Assembly (NCBI RefSeq): GCF_920987055.1
Contig: NZ_CAKLBX010000001.1
Span: forward strand, 1,412,501-1,476,500
Direction: 5' to 3'
DNA from: Novosphingobium sp. CECT 9465
Lineage (GTDB): Bacteria > Pseudomonadota > Alphaproteobacteria > Sphingomonadales > Sphingomonadaceae
DNA length: 64,000 bases
The position numbers and the translations under genes are program-made. Of this stretch, positions 1 to 9,256 are shown piece by piece (within the stretch, counting starts at the first letter, position 1; each line of letters opens with the position of its first letter). A model generated the notes under the pieces. It worked only from the letters and a program-made list of their open reading frames with translations. It was not told the origin of the DNA and made no database searches.

Positions 1-3000
1 CGTCGAATGCCGAGGTGAAGCGCGCCCTGTCCGGGCCAGCGCCCAAGGCGGTGGGGAAGCCCGCGGCGAAGTCTGCCCCAAAGGCAGCGCAGGTTGCACC
101 CAAACCTGCCCCCGCAGCGGCGCGGCAGACCGCAGCAGCGCGCCCCGCAGCAAAACCCGCAGCGGCCGATACAGTTGGTCAAACCCGCGTTGCCGCTTTC
201 GACGCGCTCGATTCCGGCGATCTGACGACCGCAGCAAAGCGGTTCGAGCGAGCGTTGGCGGCCAATCGCAACGATGGCGATGCGCTGGGCGGGCTGGGCA
301 TCGTCCGCTTGCGGCAGGAGCGTTTTGCCGAAGCGCGCGATCTGCTGGAGCGGGCATCGCGGCAGGCAGGTGCGCAACGCTGGGCCGAAGCGCTGGCCTC
401 TGCCCGCTATTTCGGGGGCATCGCCGATGCGCGCGAGGCTCTTGCGCGGGGCTTTACCGACAAGGCGCAGGCGATTGCCGAGGATGTGGTGCGTTCCGGC
501 TTCAAGACCCCGCAACCGGGCCTTGAACTGCTGGCGGACATTTATGAACGGCAGGGCCGCTATGCCGATGCCGCCGACCTGTTCCGGCAGGCGAGCGAAA
601 GCGCGAGCGGCGATGCCGATGACATGCGCCTGCTCAGCCGGGCGGCGCGCGGGCGGGCTATGGCCGCGATTGCGCGCGGTGATGATTTCGGCGCCGAACA
701 GGAGTTCCATAACGGATTGCTGATCGACCGCGACGATCCGTGGATCCGCTATGAATTCGCAAGGTTCATGATCAGCAAGGGGCGACGGGCCGAGGCGGAA
801 TCGCTGCTGGCCTCGCTGACGCAATCCAGCGATCCCGAAGCACTTTACGGCGCGGCGCTGGTCCATCTGGAACTGGGCAATCTGGTGCAGGCAGGTGCCT
901 TGGTTGATCGGATTCCCGAAGGCCAGAGAACGCCCGCGATGCGCAACTTCGCCATTGGCGTGAAGACCGAAAGCGCTATCGCGCGGGCAAAGGCTCTTGC
1001 GGAAACGGGGCAGAAGGCCGCAGCGGTCGCGGCGCTGCGCCAGATCGGCAGCATGCCTTCACTTCCGGCGGCGCGGCGCGCACAAGTGGCCGGAGCGTTG
1101 CTCGATCTTGGTGACACGGTGACGGCGGCGAGCTTCGCGCGTTCTGCGCTCGATGGCGATATTGCCGACCTTGGCGGGTATGACGCGGTGGTGCGCGTTC
1201 TGGCCCGGACCGGGCGGGACGATCTGGCCCGACAGGCCTTGCAGAAGGCATCGGCGCTGGGCGGAGGATCATTGGAATCCCAGCAGGCACTTGGCCGGAT
1301 GAATGCCGGACTGGCGGTCGCGCAGGCTGATCGCTTGCGTCTGGCCGGGCAAAATGCAGCTGCGTTCGATGTGTTGCAGGGCGCATGGGGGGCATCGCCT
1401 GACAGCCCCGAAATCCTGATGGCGCTGGCCCGCCTTTATCAAAGCGGCGGTATGGCCGCGCGTGGCGCACAGGCGTTTCAACTGGTGCTGGCCAAGGATT
1501 CCCGCAACCGCGACGCATTGCTTGGCCTTGCCGAAACCGCCCAGGCGGCGGGCGATCGTTCGCTTTCGTCCAGTGCAGCGGACAAGCTGCTGGCCGCATG
1601 GCCTGAGGATTATCAAGTCCGCCTTTCGCTGTCCCGCCTTGCGCAGCAGCGTGGCGACAAGGGTGAAGCGGTGCGGCTGCTGAAGCAGGCGCGCGAATTG
1701 TATGCGCGGCAGAATGGTGGGACGAGTACGGCAGTGATGCCGGGCGGCAATCCGTTTGCAACGGGCGGGGGCGCAGGCGATGGCAATCCCTTCCGTGCGC
1801 AGGGCGCCGCCATTGCCGCGCCGGCGCCGGTCAATCCGTTCGCACTCGGTGGCGGAACCCGGTTGCCATCCGCTGCGCCGCCACAGCAGAGCTTTGCCTA
1901 TTCCCAACCGTTGGTGCCGGGAACCGTGGCGCAGGCGCCGTCTGGATGGGGTAATACGTCCGCCGCGATTGATGGTCCTGCGATGGGGTACGGCGATGCC
2001 ATCCCCGCTGTTCCCGGCAGCTTCGATACGCTGGGCGTTCAGGCCGGGCCGGTCGATCCGGTCCTGGCGGGCATCCAGTCGGATATCGCGAAGTTGAGCG
2101 AGGATGCACGGCCCCGCGCCGAGTTCCAGACCGGATACCGCCAGCGCAAGGGCGAAACGGGTCTCAGTTCGCTGAACGAGCTTAAGGGTACGGCGGAAAT
2201 TTCCACCGGCATAATCGGCGGGCGCCTGAAGGCGCGCGCAGAAGCGGTGGTGATCGATGCCGGGCGACCTGCGGGTTCCGGCCTTGCACGGTTCGGGAAG
2301 AATGCGACGATCGAAGCGCAGGCGATTGTCGATGAAGAGCGCGCCGCGCTGGTCGAGGCAGGCACACAGCACAATTCGGGAGTCGCGCTTTCGCTGGGGT
2401 ATGAGGACGAGTTGGTGCAACTCGAAGGCGGCACCACGCCGCTGGGTATGGGGGAAACCAAGGCCACGTTCCGCGCCGCTGTAACCCCGCGCCTGTCGGA
2501 GGCGGTGACGACGAAGGCATGGGTCGAGCGCAAGCCGGTGACCGATTCGGTCGTATCCTATGCCGGAACACGAGATCCGGTAACGGGTGAGCGCTGGGGG
2601 CAGGTGATGCGCACGGGTGGCGGGGCGGGCTTTTCGTTCGACCGTGAAGGCAGCGGCGTTTACGGCGAAGTTGCCTACAGCCGCTATACCGGTACGAACG
2701 TGCGGGACAATCGCGGGATAGAGGCCAATTTCGGCGGATATCTGCGATTGCTGCGCGGCGAAAATTCGCGGCTGACCGGCGGCATCAACGCTAACTACCA
2801 GGCCTTTGACAACAACCAGAATTACTACACCTTCGGCCATGGCGGGTATTTCAGCCCGCAAAGCTTCCTCAGCATCGGCTTCCCGATCAATTATGCGCTG
2901 GAAACCCCGACGCTGGACCTGAAGGCCAATCTCACACCTGGCTTCCAGAGCTTCAGCCAGGAAGAAGCGCTGCTTTATCCCGGCGATCCCGCGCTGCAGG

Positions 3001-3218
3001 CCGATCTTGACAGCCTGAAGGCGCTGAACGGCGACGTGCGCGCCCGCTATGACAGCCTGAGCCGAACGGGGTTTGCCATCTCGGCGGGCGGATCTGCCTA
3101 TTATCGCGTTTCTCCGTCCACGCAGGTTGGCGGAAACGTATCGTTCAGCAGTTTCGGCACATATGACGAATTCCGGTCGATGGTCGGAATACGCCAATCC
3201 ATTGGGGGTACACGATGA
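1..3218 (+). CDS. bcsC: Cellulose synthase outer-membrane subunit BcsC, 5' end missing
   Basis: This is the periplasmic TPR scaffold plus outer-membrane porin that exports cellulose. The frame is open from the window edge; the first start codon (GTG at 15) is internal because no signal peptide precedes the Ala/Pro/Lys-rich segment. Counting from 15, residues about 50-560 are TPR-like helical repeats, 560-690 a Gly/Pro-rich linker, and 710-1067 the BcsC C-terminal barrel region (FQTGYRQRKGETGLSSLNE is typical, and the end is rich in alternating aromatic residues). The stop overlaps the next start (ATGA). Family identity is clear; the true N-terminus lies outside the window. Confidence 0.9.
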   Translation, partial: SNAEVKRALSGPAPKAVGKPAAKSAPKAAQVAPKPAPAAARQTAAARPAAKPAAADTVGQTRVAAFDALDSGDLTTAAKRFERALAANRNDGDALGGLGIVRLRQERFAEARDLLERASRQAGAQRWAEALASARYFGGIADAREALARGFTDKAQAIAEDVVRSGFKTPQPGLELLADIYERQGRYADAADLFRQASESASGDADDMRLLSRAARGRAMAAIARGDDFGAEQEFHNGLLIDRDDPWIRYEFARFMISKGRRAEAESLLASLTQSSDPEALYGAALVHLELGNLVQAGALVDRIPEGQRTPAMRNFAIGVKTESAIARAKALAETGQKAAAVAALRQIGSMPSLPAARRAQVAGALLDLGDTVTAASFARSALDGDIADLGGYDAVVRVLARTGRDDLARQALQKASALGGGSLESQQALGRMNAGLAVAQADRLRLAGQNAAAFDVLQGAWGASPDSPEILMALARLYQSGGMAARGAQAFQLVLAKDSRNRDALLGLAETAQAAGDRSLSSSAADKLLAAWPEDYQVRLSLSRLAQQRGDKGEAVRLLKQARELYARQNGGTSTAVMPGGNPFATGGGAGDGNPFRAQGAAIAAPAPVNPFALGGGTRLPSAAPPQQSFAYSQPLVPGTVAQAPSGWGNTSAAIDGPAMGYGDAIPAVPGSFDTLGVQAGPVDPVLAGIQSDIAKLSEDARPRAEFQTGYRQRKGETGLSSLNELKGTAEISTGIIGGRLKARAEAVVIDAGRPAGSGLARFGKNATIEAQAIVDEERAALVEAGTQHNSGVALSLGYEDELVQLEGGTTPLGMGETKATFRAAVTPRLSEAVTTKAWVERKPVTDSVVSYAGTRDPVTGERWGQVMRTGGGAGFSFDREGSGVYGEVAYSRYTGTNVRDNRGIEANFGGYLRLLRGENSRLTGGINANYQAFDNNQNYYTFGHGGYFSPQSFLSIGFPINYALETPTLDLKANLTPGFQSFSQEEALLYPGDPALQADLDSLKALNGDVRARYDSLSRTGFAISAGGSAYYRVSPSTQVGGNVSFSSFGTYDEFRSMVGIRQSIGGTR

Positions 3219-3664
3219 TCCAGATGCCCTTGCGGGAAACCTTTGCCACGATGCAGCCCATCGGCGCCCCGATCATGCTTTCGCTGATGGCCGCGGAATT
3301 GGCCGATGTGCTTCCAGCGCCACAGATCGGCGCTCTCGCCTTTGCGCTGGGACAGCGCGCAGCAGCGCGCGTACCGATGGCCCATGTGACTGATCTTAAT
3401 GATCTTCAGCAATGCCTGAATCGTCTGTGGAGTGACCTGGGCCTCGGCTCGGCGCGTCTTTCGGTGGACGAACTGGCGATCGCGGTTGAACACGATCCGG
3501 GCACGTTGCGCCCCGATGTGCTTGACCCGGCGGCGCGGCCCGCCTTTGTCGAATTTCTGCGCGGGGCCTATCACGCCTGCTTCCAGATGCTGGGCAGCAG
3601 CGATGTCATGGTCACCAGCGCCAGGTGGAACGGACCGGTGATTGAACTCCGCCATGGCAATTGA
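3215..3664 (+). CDS. bcsD: BcsD-like cellulose synthase accessory subunit
   Basis: The protein is 149 residues, close to the roughly 156 of acetobacterial BcsD, the periplasmic ring protein that helps order exported glucan chains. It is mostly helical, with no signal peptide and no membrane segment. Support is mainly position and size: it overlaps the bcsC stop by 4 nt (ATGA) and is itself overlapped by bcsZ, matching the bcsC-bcsD order of type I cellulose operons. BcsD is poorly conserved in sequence, so this could be another short accessory subunit. Confidence 0.6.
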   Translation: MIQMPLRETFATMQPIGAPIMLSLMAAELADVLPAPQIGALAFALGQRAAARVPMAHVTDLNDLQQCLNRLWSDLGLGSARLSVDELAIAVEHDPGTLRPDVLDPAARPAFVEFLRGAYHACFQMLGSSDVMVTSARWNGPVIELRHGN

Positions 3665-4661
3665 CCGCCGCAAGTTTTCACTCGGTGCCATCGCCGTGCT
3701 GACGGCCGCCTGCGCCAAGGTGCCCAAGGGGAACGCACGGGCGCACGGCGATTTCTGGTCGCAGTTCCGCGAACGCTTCATCACGCCATCGGGCCGGGTG
3801 ATCGACAATGGCAATGGCAACATCAGCCACAGCGAAGGGCAGGGCTATGGCATGCTGCTTGCCGCGCTTCACGATGATCGTGCGACTTTCGACGCGCTGG
3901 CTGCGTGGACGCAGCAGACGCTGGGCCGCGAGGATATGGCGCTGCACGCGTGGAAGTACGATCCGCGCGAGCCAAACCCCGTGCCTGACCGCAACAACGC
4001 CTCAGATGGCGATATCCTGATCGCATGGGCGCTTTCGCTCGGCGGGCGAAAATGGAAGATGCGCGGTCACGTCGAACGCTCGGCACAAGTCCGCCGCGCC
4101 ATCCGGCAAAAGCTGGTGGTTGAACGGGCGGGGCAGCAATTCCTGCTTCCGGGGCTTCAGGGCTTTGTCGAAGCATCGCGGATCGTGGTGAACCCCTCAT
4201 ATGTGGTCTGGCCTGCGCTCGATCACTTCCGCAAGGTGGATGGCGATGGTCCATGGGCCACGTTGATCGATGATAGTGCGCGGTTCCTGGCATCCGCGCG
4301 GTTCGGTGCATTCAGTCTGCCGACCGATTGGGTTGATGTTTCCGACAACGGCAATCTGGCGCCTGCGCGCGACAAGCCTGCGCGCTTCGGCTTCGATGCC
4401 GTCCGTGTGCCGCTTTACGCCATGGCAGGGCATCGTCGTGCGCTGGCCGAACCTGCGCTGTCATGGTGGCAGTCTCATGCAGGCGGCGGGCAGGCCGTAC
4501 CCGCGTGGATCGATGTGAATTCCGGGGAACTCGCTCCGTATGGGCTGTCACAGGGCGGCATGGCGGTGGTTGCTGCAGGGCTGGGGCGGGCTACGCCTGC
4601 GGAACTTTCTACCGACTATTATGCGGCAGTCCTGCAATTGCTGGTGGCGTCCATCCTTTGA
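3654..4661 (+). CDS. bcsZ: Endo-1,4-beta-glucanase, glycoside hydrolase family 8 (BcsZ)
   Basis: Periplasmic cellulase of the bacterial cellulose operon, which trims nascent glucan. GH8 hallmarks are visible: SEGQGYGMLLA near residue 55 carries the acid Glu and SDGDILIAWAL near residue 115 carries the conserved Asp. The N-terminus has twin arginines (DRRKFSLGA) followed by a hydrophobic stretch ending TAACAK, so it may be exported through Tat or be a lipoprotein. I chose ATG 3654 over an upstream in-frame TTG at 3642 because the export signal then starts correctly. It overlaps bcsD by 11 nt. This is the last recognisable chromosomal gene before the integrated element. Confidence 0.9.
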   Translation: MAIDRRKFSLGAIAVLTAACAKVPKGNARAHGDFWSQFRERFITPSGRVIDNGNGNISHSEGQGYGMLLAALHDDRATFDALAAWTQQTLGREDMALHAWKYDPREPNPVPDRNNASDGDILIAWALSLGGRKWKMRGHVERSAQVRRAIRQKLVVERAGQQFLLPGLQGFVEASRIVVNPSYVVWPALDHFRKVDGDGPWATLIDDSARFLASARFGAFSLPTDWVDVSDNGNLAPARDKPARFGFDAVRVPLYAMAGHRRALAEPALSWWQSHAGGGQAVPAWIDVNSGELAPYGLSQGGMAVVAAGLGRATPAELSTDYYAAVLQLLVASIL

Positions 4662-4891
4662 GCGCAGACAATGCCGCCAGTGCCCGATGATGAGCGCTTG
4701 CAACGCAAATGCAGCGGCGCTGAATCGGCCCGGTTTTTCAACCAGTCCATGGTGATGGACGAAATGGTGAAATTCTACCGTGCAGGACAAGCGCAACGTC
4801 TCGAAAATGCCCGTCGATGTTACGTGGTGATCGGGGTGCCGGTATCGTTTTTCGACAAAACGCCTTAATCAGCGCTACGTAATTGAGAGAA

Positions 4892-4936
4892 TGGTGGACG
4901 CACTTGGGCTCGAACCAAGGACCCGCTGATTAAGAG
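4892..4936 (-). other. attL: tRNA-Lys(CUU) 3' fragment: integration (att) site
   Basis: Read on the minus strand this is the last 45 nt of a tRNA. It begins at the anticodon loop (CTCTTAATCAGC, anticodon CTT), continues through the variable loop and T arm (CTTGGTTCGAGCCCAAG) and ends with the acceptor strand and CCA. The 5' half is absent: upstream of position 4936 the sequence turns into unrelated DNA. Tyrosine integrases of islands commonly cross over in exactly this part of a tRNA, so this is read as one att site, with an intact tRNA-Lys expected at the far end of the element, outside the window. Confidence 0.8.
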
Positions 4937-5018
4937 GACCTTTTCGGGCCTTTTCGGGAGTTTTCTGTTCTACGCCATAACTCTCTAAGTCATTGATATT
5001 GATAAGATGCTATCCGAA

Positions 5019-5040
5019 CAGCGTAACCTGTGTTACGCTG
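5019..5040. promoter_or_regulatory. Palindrome plus direct repeats upstream of integrase
   Basis: A 9-bp inverted repeat (CAGCGTAAC - 4 nt - GTTACGCTG) lies about 50 nt before the integrase start. It is followed by two copies of CGATTACG at 5057-5064 and 5067-5074. The arrangement suits binding of a regulator, excisionase or the integrase itself; which of these is inference. Confidence 0.5.
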
Positions 5041-5088
5041 CACTCGTCATTAAACCGATTACGTGGCGATTACGCAGGATTGATCTCA

Positions 5089-6435
5089 ATGGCTAATCAG
5101 CGGCTCACCAAAACGGCTGTCGACGCTATCCCGACACCGGTTGGCAAGGATTTCTTCGTTTGGGATACAGAGCTTCGTGGGTTCGGTGTTCGCACGACAC
5201 CCAGGGGCGTAAAATCGTTCGTCCTTCAATATCGCTTGAAGGGGAGACCCGCCAAGCGGATGACCATTGGGGGCTTCGGGAACCCCTGGACTGTCGAGAC
5301 AGCCCGGAAGGAAGCGGAGCGCCGCCTCATCAAAATCCGTCAGGGAATAGACCCACAGGCGGAGGCTCAAGAACAGGTCGAGCAGGAGCAACGCCAGAAG
5401 GAGCTGGAGGCAGAGCGCATTCGTGCCGAGGCGCAGGCCGCCCTCCTGACCGAGAAGTTCGCCTTCGCAAACTACGCCGATGTGTTTCGCGACCAGTATC
5501 TGAAGATTCATTGGGTCGACACCTGGAAGGATGCCGAAGGCGTTTTGAAAGCGGTCAAACCGCATTTCAACAAGGTGGTCCACGACATCACGCGGGCCGA
5601 TGTTGTAGAGGTCCTCGAGCGGTACAATGACCGGCCAGGAAGGAAGAAGGTTGTGCACTCGGTGTTGCGCAAGTTCTTCAACTGGTCTGTCGATCGTGGC
5701 GATCTGGACCGTTCGCCGATCGACCGGATGAAAGCGCCAAAACCTGTGCCGGCGCGGCGCCGTGTACTCGCCGCCGAGGAGATCATCGCGCTTTGGCAGG
5801 CAAGCGCTGACTTGGGCCCCCTGTGGCGTCCATATCTGCGGTTGCTGTTGTGCACGCTCGCCCGACGGGAAGAAGTGGCCAACATGGACTGGTCGGAGGT
5901 TGATTTGACAGGGGCGGTTTGGGAACTGCCTGAAGAGCGTGCCAAAAACAACCGGACACACCGCATTCCGCTCAATGCGCTCGCGCAGGCAGAGCTGCGG
6001 ACGTTGGCTGTAGCTGCCAAAGGCCTGGTGTTCACCACGACGGGAGAAACTGGCGTTTCGGGCTTTTCAAAGATGAAGAAGGCTCTCGACGAAAAGATGC
6101 TTCAGATCCTCAAGGATCGGGCCGAGAAGCGTGGCGACGATCCCGAGACGGTCATGCTCATGCCATGGAGAATCCACGACCTTCGCCGAACCGGGGCGAC
6201 CAATCTCCAGGCACTGGGGGTTCCGATCGAGGTAACCGAGGCAGTGCTCAATCACATCAGCGGAACGACCTCCGGAATCGCCGGCGTTTACAACCTCTAT
6301 CGTTATGAACCTGAAAAGCGGGTTGCTTTGGAAAAATGGTCCAAGCAGCTTTCGTTTCTGCTTCGGGATTCAGTAGGTCAATCTTCCAGAGATGAAATGC
6401 GCGAGGGGGAGCATCCGAAAAGTGCTCAAGCTTGA
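5089..6435 (+). CDS. int: P4-type tyrosine integrase of the element
   Basis: Site-specific recombinase that integrates and excises the element at tRNA-Lys. From ATG 5089 it has 448 residues: an N-terminal arm-binding domain (residues 1-90, DUF4102 type), a charged coiled linker (about 90-120), a core-binding SAM-like domain, and a catalytic domain. In that domain Arg (LARREEV, about 260), HDLRRT (about 362) and the nucleophile Tyr (GVYNLYRY, about 402) are all present. An upstream in-frame start at 4993 would add 32 residues running through the palindrome and is less likely. It lies beside the att fragment and reads into the element, as expected for an island integrase. Confidence 0.93.
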   Translation: MANQRLTKTAVDAIPTPVGKDFFVWDTELRGFGVRTTPRGVKSFVLQYRLKGRPAKRMTIGGFGNPWTVETARKEAERRLIKIRQGIDPQAEAQEQVEQEQRQKELEAERIRAEAQAALLTEKFAFANYADVFRDQYLKIHWVDTWKDAEGVLKAVKPHFNKVVHDITRADVVEVLERYNDRPGRKKVVHSVLRKFFNWSVDRGDLDRSPIDRMKAPKPVPARRRVLAAEEIIALWQASADLGPLWRPYLRLLLCTLARREEVANMDWSEVDLTGAVWELPEERAKNNRTHRIPLNALAQAELRTLAVAAKGLVFTTTGETGVSGFSKMKKALDEKMLQILKDRAEKRGDDPETVMLMPWRIHDLRRTGATNLQALGVPIEVTEAVLNHISGTTSGIAGVYNLYRYEPEKRVALEKWSKQLSFLLRDSVGQSSRDEMREGEHPKSAQA

Positions 6436-6590
6436 GATGGGGCCAGCGTGTCTGGAGGACGGGCGTGCGGGTAATGAGAAGTGCGCATAAGTGACGATCA
6501 CAGTATTGGCTCTCTCGATCAGAGGTATTTTTTGCCGCGTGCCCGCCTTTGGGATATAGAAGCGCGCACTTTTAAGGGACCGGGCGCTCA

Positions 6591-7025
6591 GTGACGCAAC
6601 AGGAAGAAGCAGAGGGCGAGCCGAAACCTTTGCGCCAGTATGAAAAAGGCGTCGATCGAGCCAAGCATGTCGGTCTGACGGATAAGCCCGAGATCGTTTT
6701 TGTGAACGGCGTGTCCAAGCACGCGATGGGCAAGTGTCCTCGCGGAATTCGAGACGCATTGAAAGTGCAGCTCTTGAATGAGGCGCTGCCGGCCGCAAAC
6801 GGAGATCGCGAGGTCGATTATCCGAAGCGCCTTCATGTTGTTCACGAAGGCGTCATTTACCGCGCCGAAACGACGACTGCGGGACGGTCCTATCATGCCT
6901 TTCCGTATGCGGGAAAGCTTGGAAAGGGGGTGATTGCCGCCCTAGGCGCAATGGCTGACACCAAGTCGTGCCGCAAAGAATTCGACAAATGGGTGGCGAA
7001 GTTTATAACGGCGCACGGAAAATGA
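6591..7025 (+). CDS. Hypothetical protein, partner of IrrE-like protease
   Basis: I do not recognise this 144-residue soluble protein. It is basic toward the middle (KHAMGKCPRGIRDALKVQLLNEALPAANG) and has no membrane segment. The GTG start overlaps nothing upstream, and the gene is the first of a two-gene unit because its stop overlaps the start of the HELCH metalloprotease (ATGA, 7022-7025). Tight coupling to an ImmA/IrrE-type protease suggests a regulator, substrate or antitoxin-like partner, but the sequence does not decide. Confidence 0.7.
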   Translation: MTQQEEAEGEPKPLRQYEKGVDRAKHVGLTDKPEIVFVNGVSKHAMGKCPRGIRDALKVQLLNEALPAANGDREVDYPKRLHVVHEGVIYRAETTTAGRSYHAFPYAGKLGKGVIAALGAMADTKSCRKEFDKWVAKFITAHGK

Positions 7026-8470
7026 TAGAGAGAATTCCCTTCCGGCTGGAGCTTGCTCCAACGAGCGAGCATACGCCGCTCTTGCGCGCGATGTCGGTCG
7101 TGGCTCACGGTGAGCCGTTATGGCCTGTCGCTGGCGATCCCGAGCATTCCGTCGAGATTCAGCTGGACGATCTGTTTGCACATCTGACTGAATTCTGGAA
7201 ACCGCTGCTTTTACGCCAGACATACCCATTTGCCCTAGCGCCGTCGCGGCCCAGCTTGCTAGCCAGTGAAGCCGCAAAGCACTGGGCCAACGCGCCGCAA
7301 GAGCAGGTCGACGAAGAAGCAAGCGAGCTTGATAGTTTCGAAGAGGCTCACAACATCGCCCTTGCGTTCGGAGGCCTATTCGACCTCCCGCCGTTATGGC
7401 TGGTCCGGGAGGGCGAGGAGGTGCTTTGCGACAGCGGTCGCAGTCTGGCTCGTGTTCCATTTGGCGTTTTTCAAGCGGAACTCGAGCGCGTCGGCAACGC
7501 GATAGCGCGCGACTTGCTGGCCGTCGATTCTGATAAATTCGGTGCCATCGTGCAGGCGTGGGAAGCGCGTGGCAAGGCAACTGAGGTCAATCTGGTCTCT
7601 TGGTCGGCAAGCCTGGAGGCAAGCGTTGCCGAGATGCTGATTGCGAAAGGTCTGATTGCTCCGCCCGCCAGCCTGGATGAGGCGGCGAACGACGATGACG
7701 AGCTGTTGATCGCAGCGCGTGTCGCTGGAGCTCTTCCCACAGACTTGATCGTCGAGATCCTGGGTGTTGCGCGGCAGTTCGAGCGTCGAGACGCTCCTGA
7801 ACTCGATGCAATCTCGGCCGATGCCGCAGACTTTCTCGCAGGTTGCCAAGATTATGAGCCATTTGCTCAGGGTGAAGCGCTTGCAGATTTTGTCCGCGAG
7901 CGATCTGGCCTCAGCGCAAGTGAACCAATCGATGTCTTTGCTTTCACACAGGCGTTAGGCATCGAAGTGCAGGTAGCTGCAGTAGGGCCCAGCACATTTG
8001 ACGGCCTGGCAATCGCCGGCCCGCGATATGGGCCCGGCGCTTTCATCAACCGGGCAAGCGGCCGCATACGCGACAAGGATGCCGAGGATCTGCGTTCTGA
8101 CCCCGGCGCGCGGGTGACACTGGCGCACGAGCTGTGTCATCAGCTCGTCGACCGCGAGCACTCCCTAAGCGCGGTCGAAGTGCTTCGCAGCCGCATGCCG
8201 TCAAGAATCGAATCTCGGGCGCGTGCATTCGCCGGTCAGTTCCTGCTGCCCAGCGTTACCGCTGCGCAGATCTGGGACAGCGCCGGCTCGCCGGTTGACC
8301 GTTCAGGCCTCCAGGATGTGCTTCAGGCGCTGGTGGACCACTATGGCGTCTCGTTCAGTGTGGCGTCGTGGAAATTGCAGCACGGCGCTCGCTGGGCTGT
8401 CGAGAATATGAGTGGCGAGACGTTCCGTTCGCTGCGCGCCATGCTGGACATCATTGCTGCCTACCGTTGA
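7022..8470 (+). CDS. ImmA/IrrE family metallo-endopeptidase with long N-terminal extension
   Basis: The protein has 482 residues from ATG 7022. The C-terminal third is an IrrE/ImmA (peptidase M78) domain: zinc motif HELCH near residues 368-372, and a downstream Glu in the RARAFAGQFLLP segment that is the usual third-ligand helix. The first 300 or so residues are acidic and helical with no recognised domain and no HTH, unlike ImmA proteins that carry their own repressor domain. Family members cleave transcriptional repressors under stress. The substrate here may be the co-translated 6591-7025 product or a repressor of the element; that is inference. Confidence 0.85.
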   Translation: MIERIPFRLELAPTSEHTPLLRAMSVVAHGEPLWPVAGDPEHSVEIQLDDLFAHLTEFWKPLLLRQTYPFALAPSRPSLLASEAAKHWANAPQEQVDEEASELDSFEEAHNIALAFGGLFDLPPLWLVREGEEVLCDSGRSLARVPFGVFQAELERVGNAIARDLLAVDSDKFGAIVQAWEARGKATEVNLVSWSASLEASVAEMLIAKGLIAPPASLDEAANDDDELLIAARVAGALPTDLIVEILGVARQFERRDAPELDAISADAADFLAGCQDYEPFAQGEALADFVRERSGLSASEPIDVFAFTQALGIEVQVAAVGPSTFDGLAIAGPRYGPGAFINRASGRIRDKDAEDLRSDPGARVTLAHELCHQLVDREHSLSAVEVLRSRMPSRIESRARAFAGQFLLPSVTAAQIWDSAGSPVDRSGLQDVLQALVDHYGVSFSVASWKLQHGARWAVENMSGETFRSLRAMLDIIAAYR

Positions 8471-8593
8471 TCGGCTGCTTGTTGGAGCCGCGCGGCTAGG
8501 ATACGCCACCGGGGTGTAAACGGGTCAGATTGGCTTCTTCGACATTCCTTCAGCGAGTAGGGGTTGACGGTGTCGATTTTTTAGACCAACTTA

Positions 8594-9250
8594 GTGGTTG
8601 AAAAAATCGACAAGGCCCCCTTCATGCCCTTTCTTGAAACCATCGTCCTTCGTGACAGCTCCGAGGCGCTTCCGCGGCTGACATCCTTGGGAACCAGTCT
8701 GGAGCGGTTGCTCCGCGTCCGTGACTATGCGCTTCAGGAAGCGACCAGCACAAGCCCCTTTCACTGCCTGAATGCGGCGGGGACCTTCTCATACCAATAT
8801 GGTGTTTACGCATTGCGTCTTACTCACGTTGATGGCGAGGATTGGCGCATTGATCGCTCTGAGAATGTCGAAGGGATCGTGAACGAGCAACTGGGCGTGC
8901 GCATTCTCTTTTCCAACGTAGATGTCGCTTGCAGTGATGCAGCCTCGCCAAAACCGCGCTCGAACAAAGGCGCGGGTACCGAGCGGGTCTGCTCTGCAAA
9001 CCTGTTCGGCCACCTCCCAGAGTATTCCCGTCCGCCCGAAGAAGGCTTGGCGACTTATTATCTGATGGTCGATGAGAAGGGCGCAGCGGAACTCACACGG
9101 CCGATTGTTGCTGGTGGCACTTTTGCAAGCTATGTGGAGCGAATCTGGCTGTCCGAAGGCTTTGATCCCACCGATTTGGTGGGTGGCCGCCCGTCCCTGG
9201 ATGACGATGATGCGGTGATCGATTTCGATCCGAAGGTCGCGCGTAAGTAG
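8594..9250 (+). CDS. Hypothetical protein upstream of XRE-IrrE regulator
   Basis: Unrecognised 218-residue protein (GTG 8594; ATG 8624 would remove 10 residues and is equally possible). It has no membrane segments, and its acidic C-terminus (SLDDDDAVIDFDP) stands out. It ends 6 nt before the XRE-IrrE gene, so the two probably form an operon. The arrangement resembles toxin/effector genes paired with XRE-COG2856 antitoxins, but nothing in its sequence shows a catalytic motif. Confidence 0.7.
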   Translation: MVEKIDKAPFMPFLETIVLRDSSEALPRLTSLGTSLERLLRVRDYALQEATSTSPFHCLNAAGTFSYQYGVYALRLTHVDGEDWRIDRSENVEGIVNEQLGVRILFSNVDVACSDAASPKPRSNKGAGTERVCSANLFGHLPEYSRPPEEGLATYYLMVDEKGAAELTRPIVAGGTFASYVERIWLSEGFDPTDLVGGRPSLDDDDAVIDFDPKVARK

Positions 9251-9256
9251 GTACCC

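Larger units (their letters stand above)
4662..5088. other. Junction between chromosome and integrated element
   Basis: This 427-nt stretch holds no convincing gene. From left to right it contains unremarkable sequence after bcsZ, an 11-nt copy (CTTAATCAGCG, 4865-4875) of the tRNA anticodon-arm sequence in inverted orientation, the tRNA-Lys 3' fragment at 4892-4936, an AT-richer stretch, and the palindrome and direct repeats upstream of the integrase. A 65-codon open frame at 4671-4868 has no coding character. Confidence 0.6.

Noticed and set aside
1269..3197. 642-codon open frame antisense to bcsC
   Set aside because: Opposite strand of a clear BcsC gene; composition is that of a GC-rich mirror frame and no domain is visible.
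4892..4936. Complete tRNA-Lys gene
   Set aside because: Only the anticodon loop to CCA part is present; D arm and acceptor 5' strand are missing.
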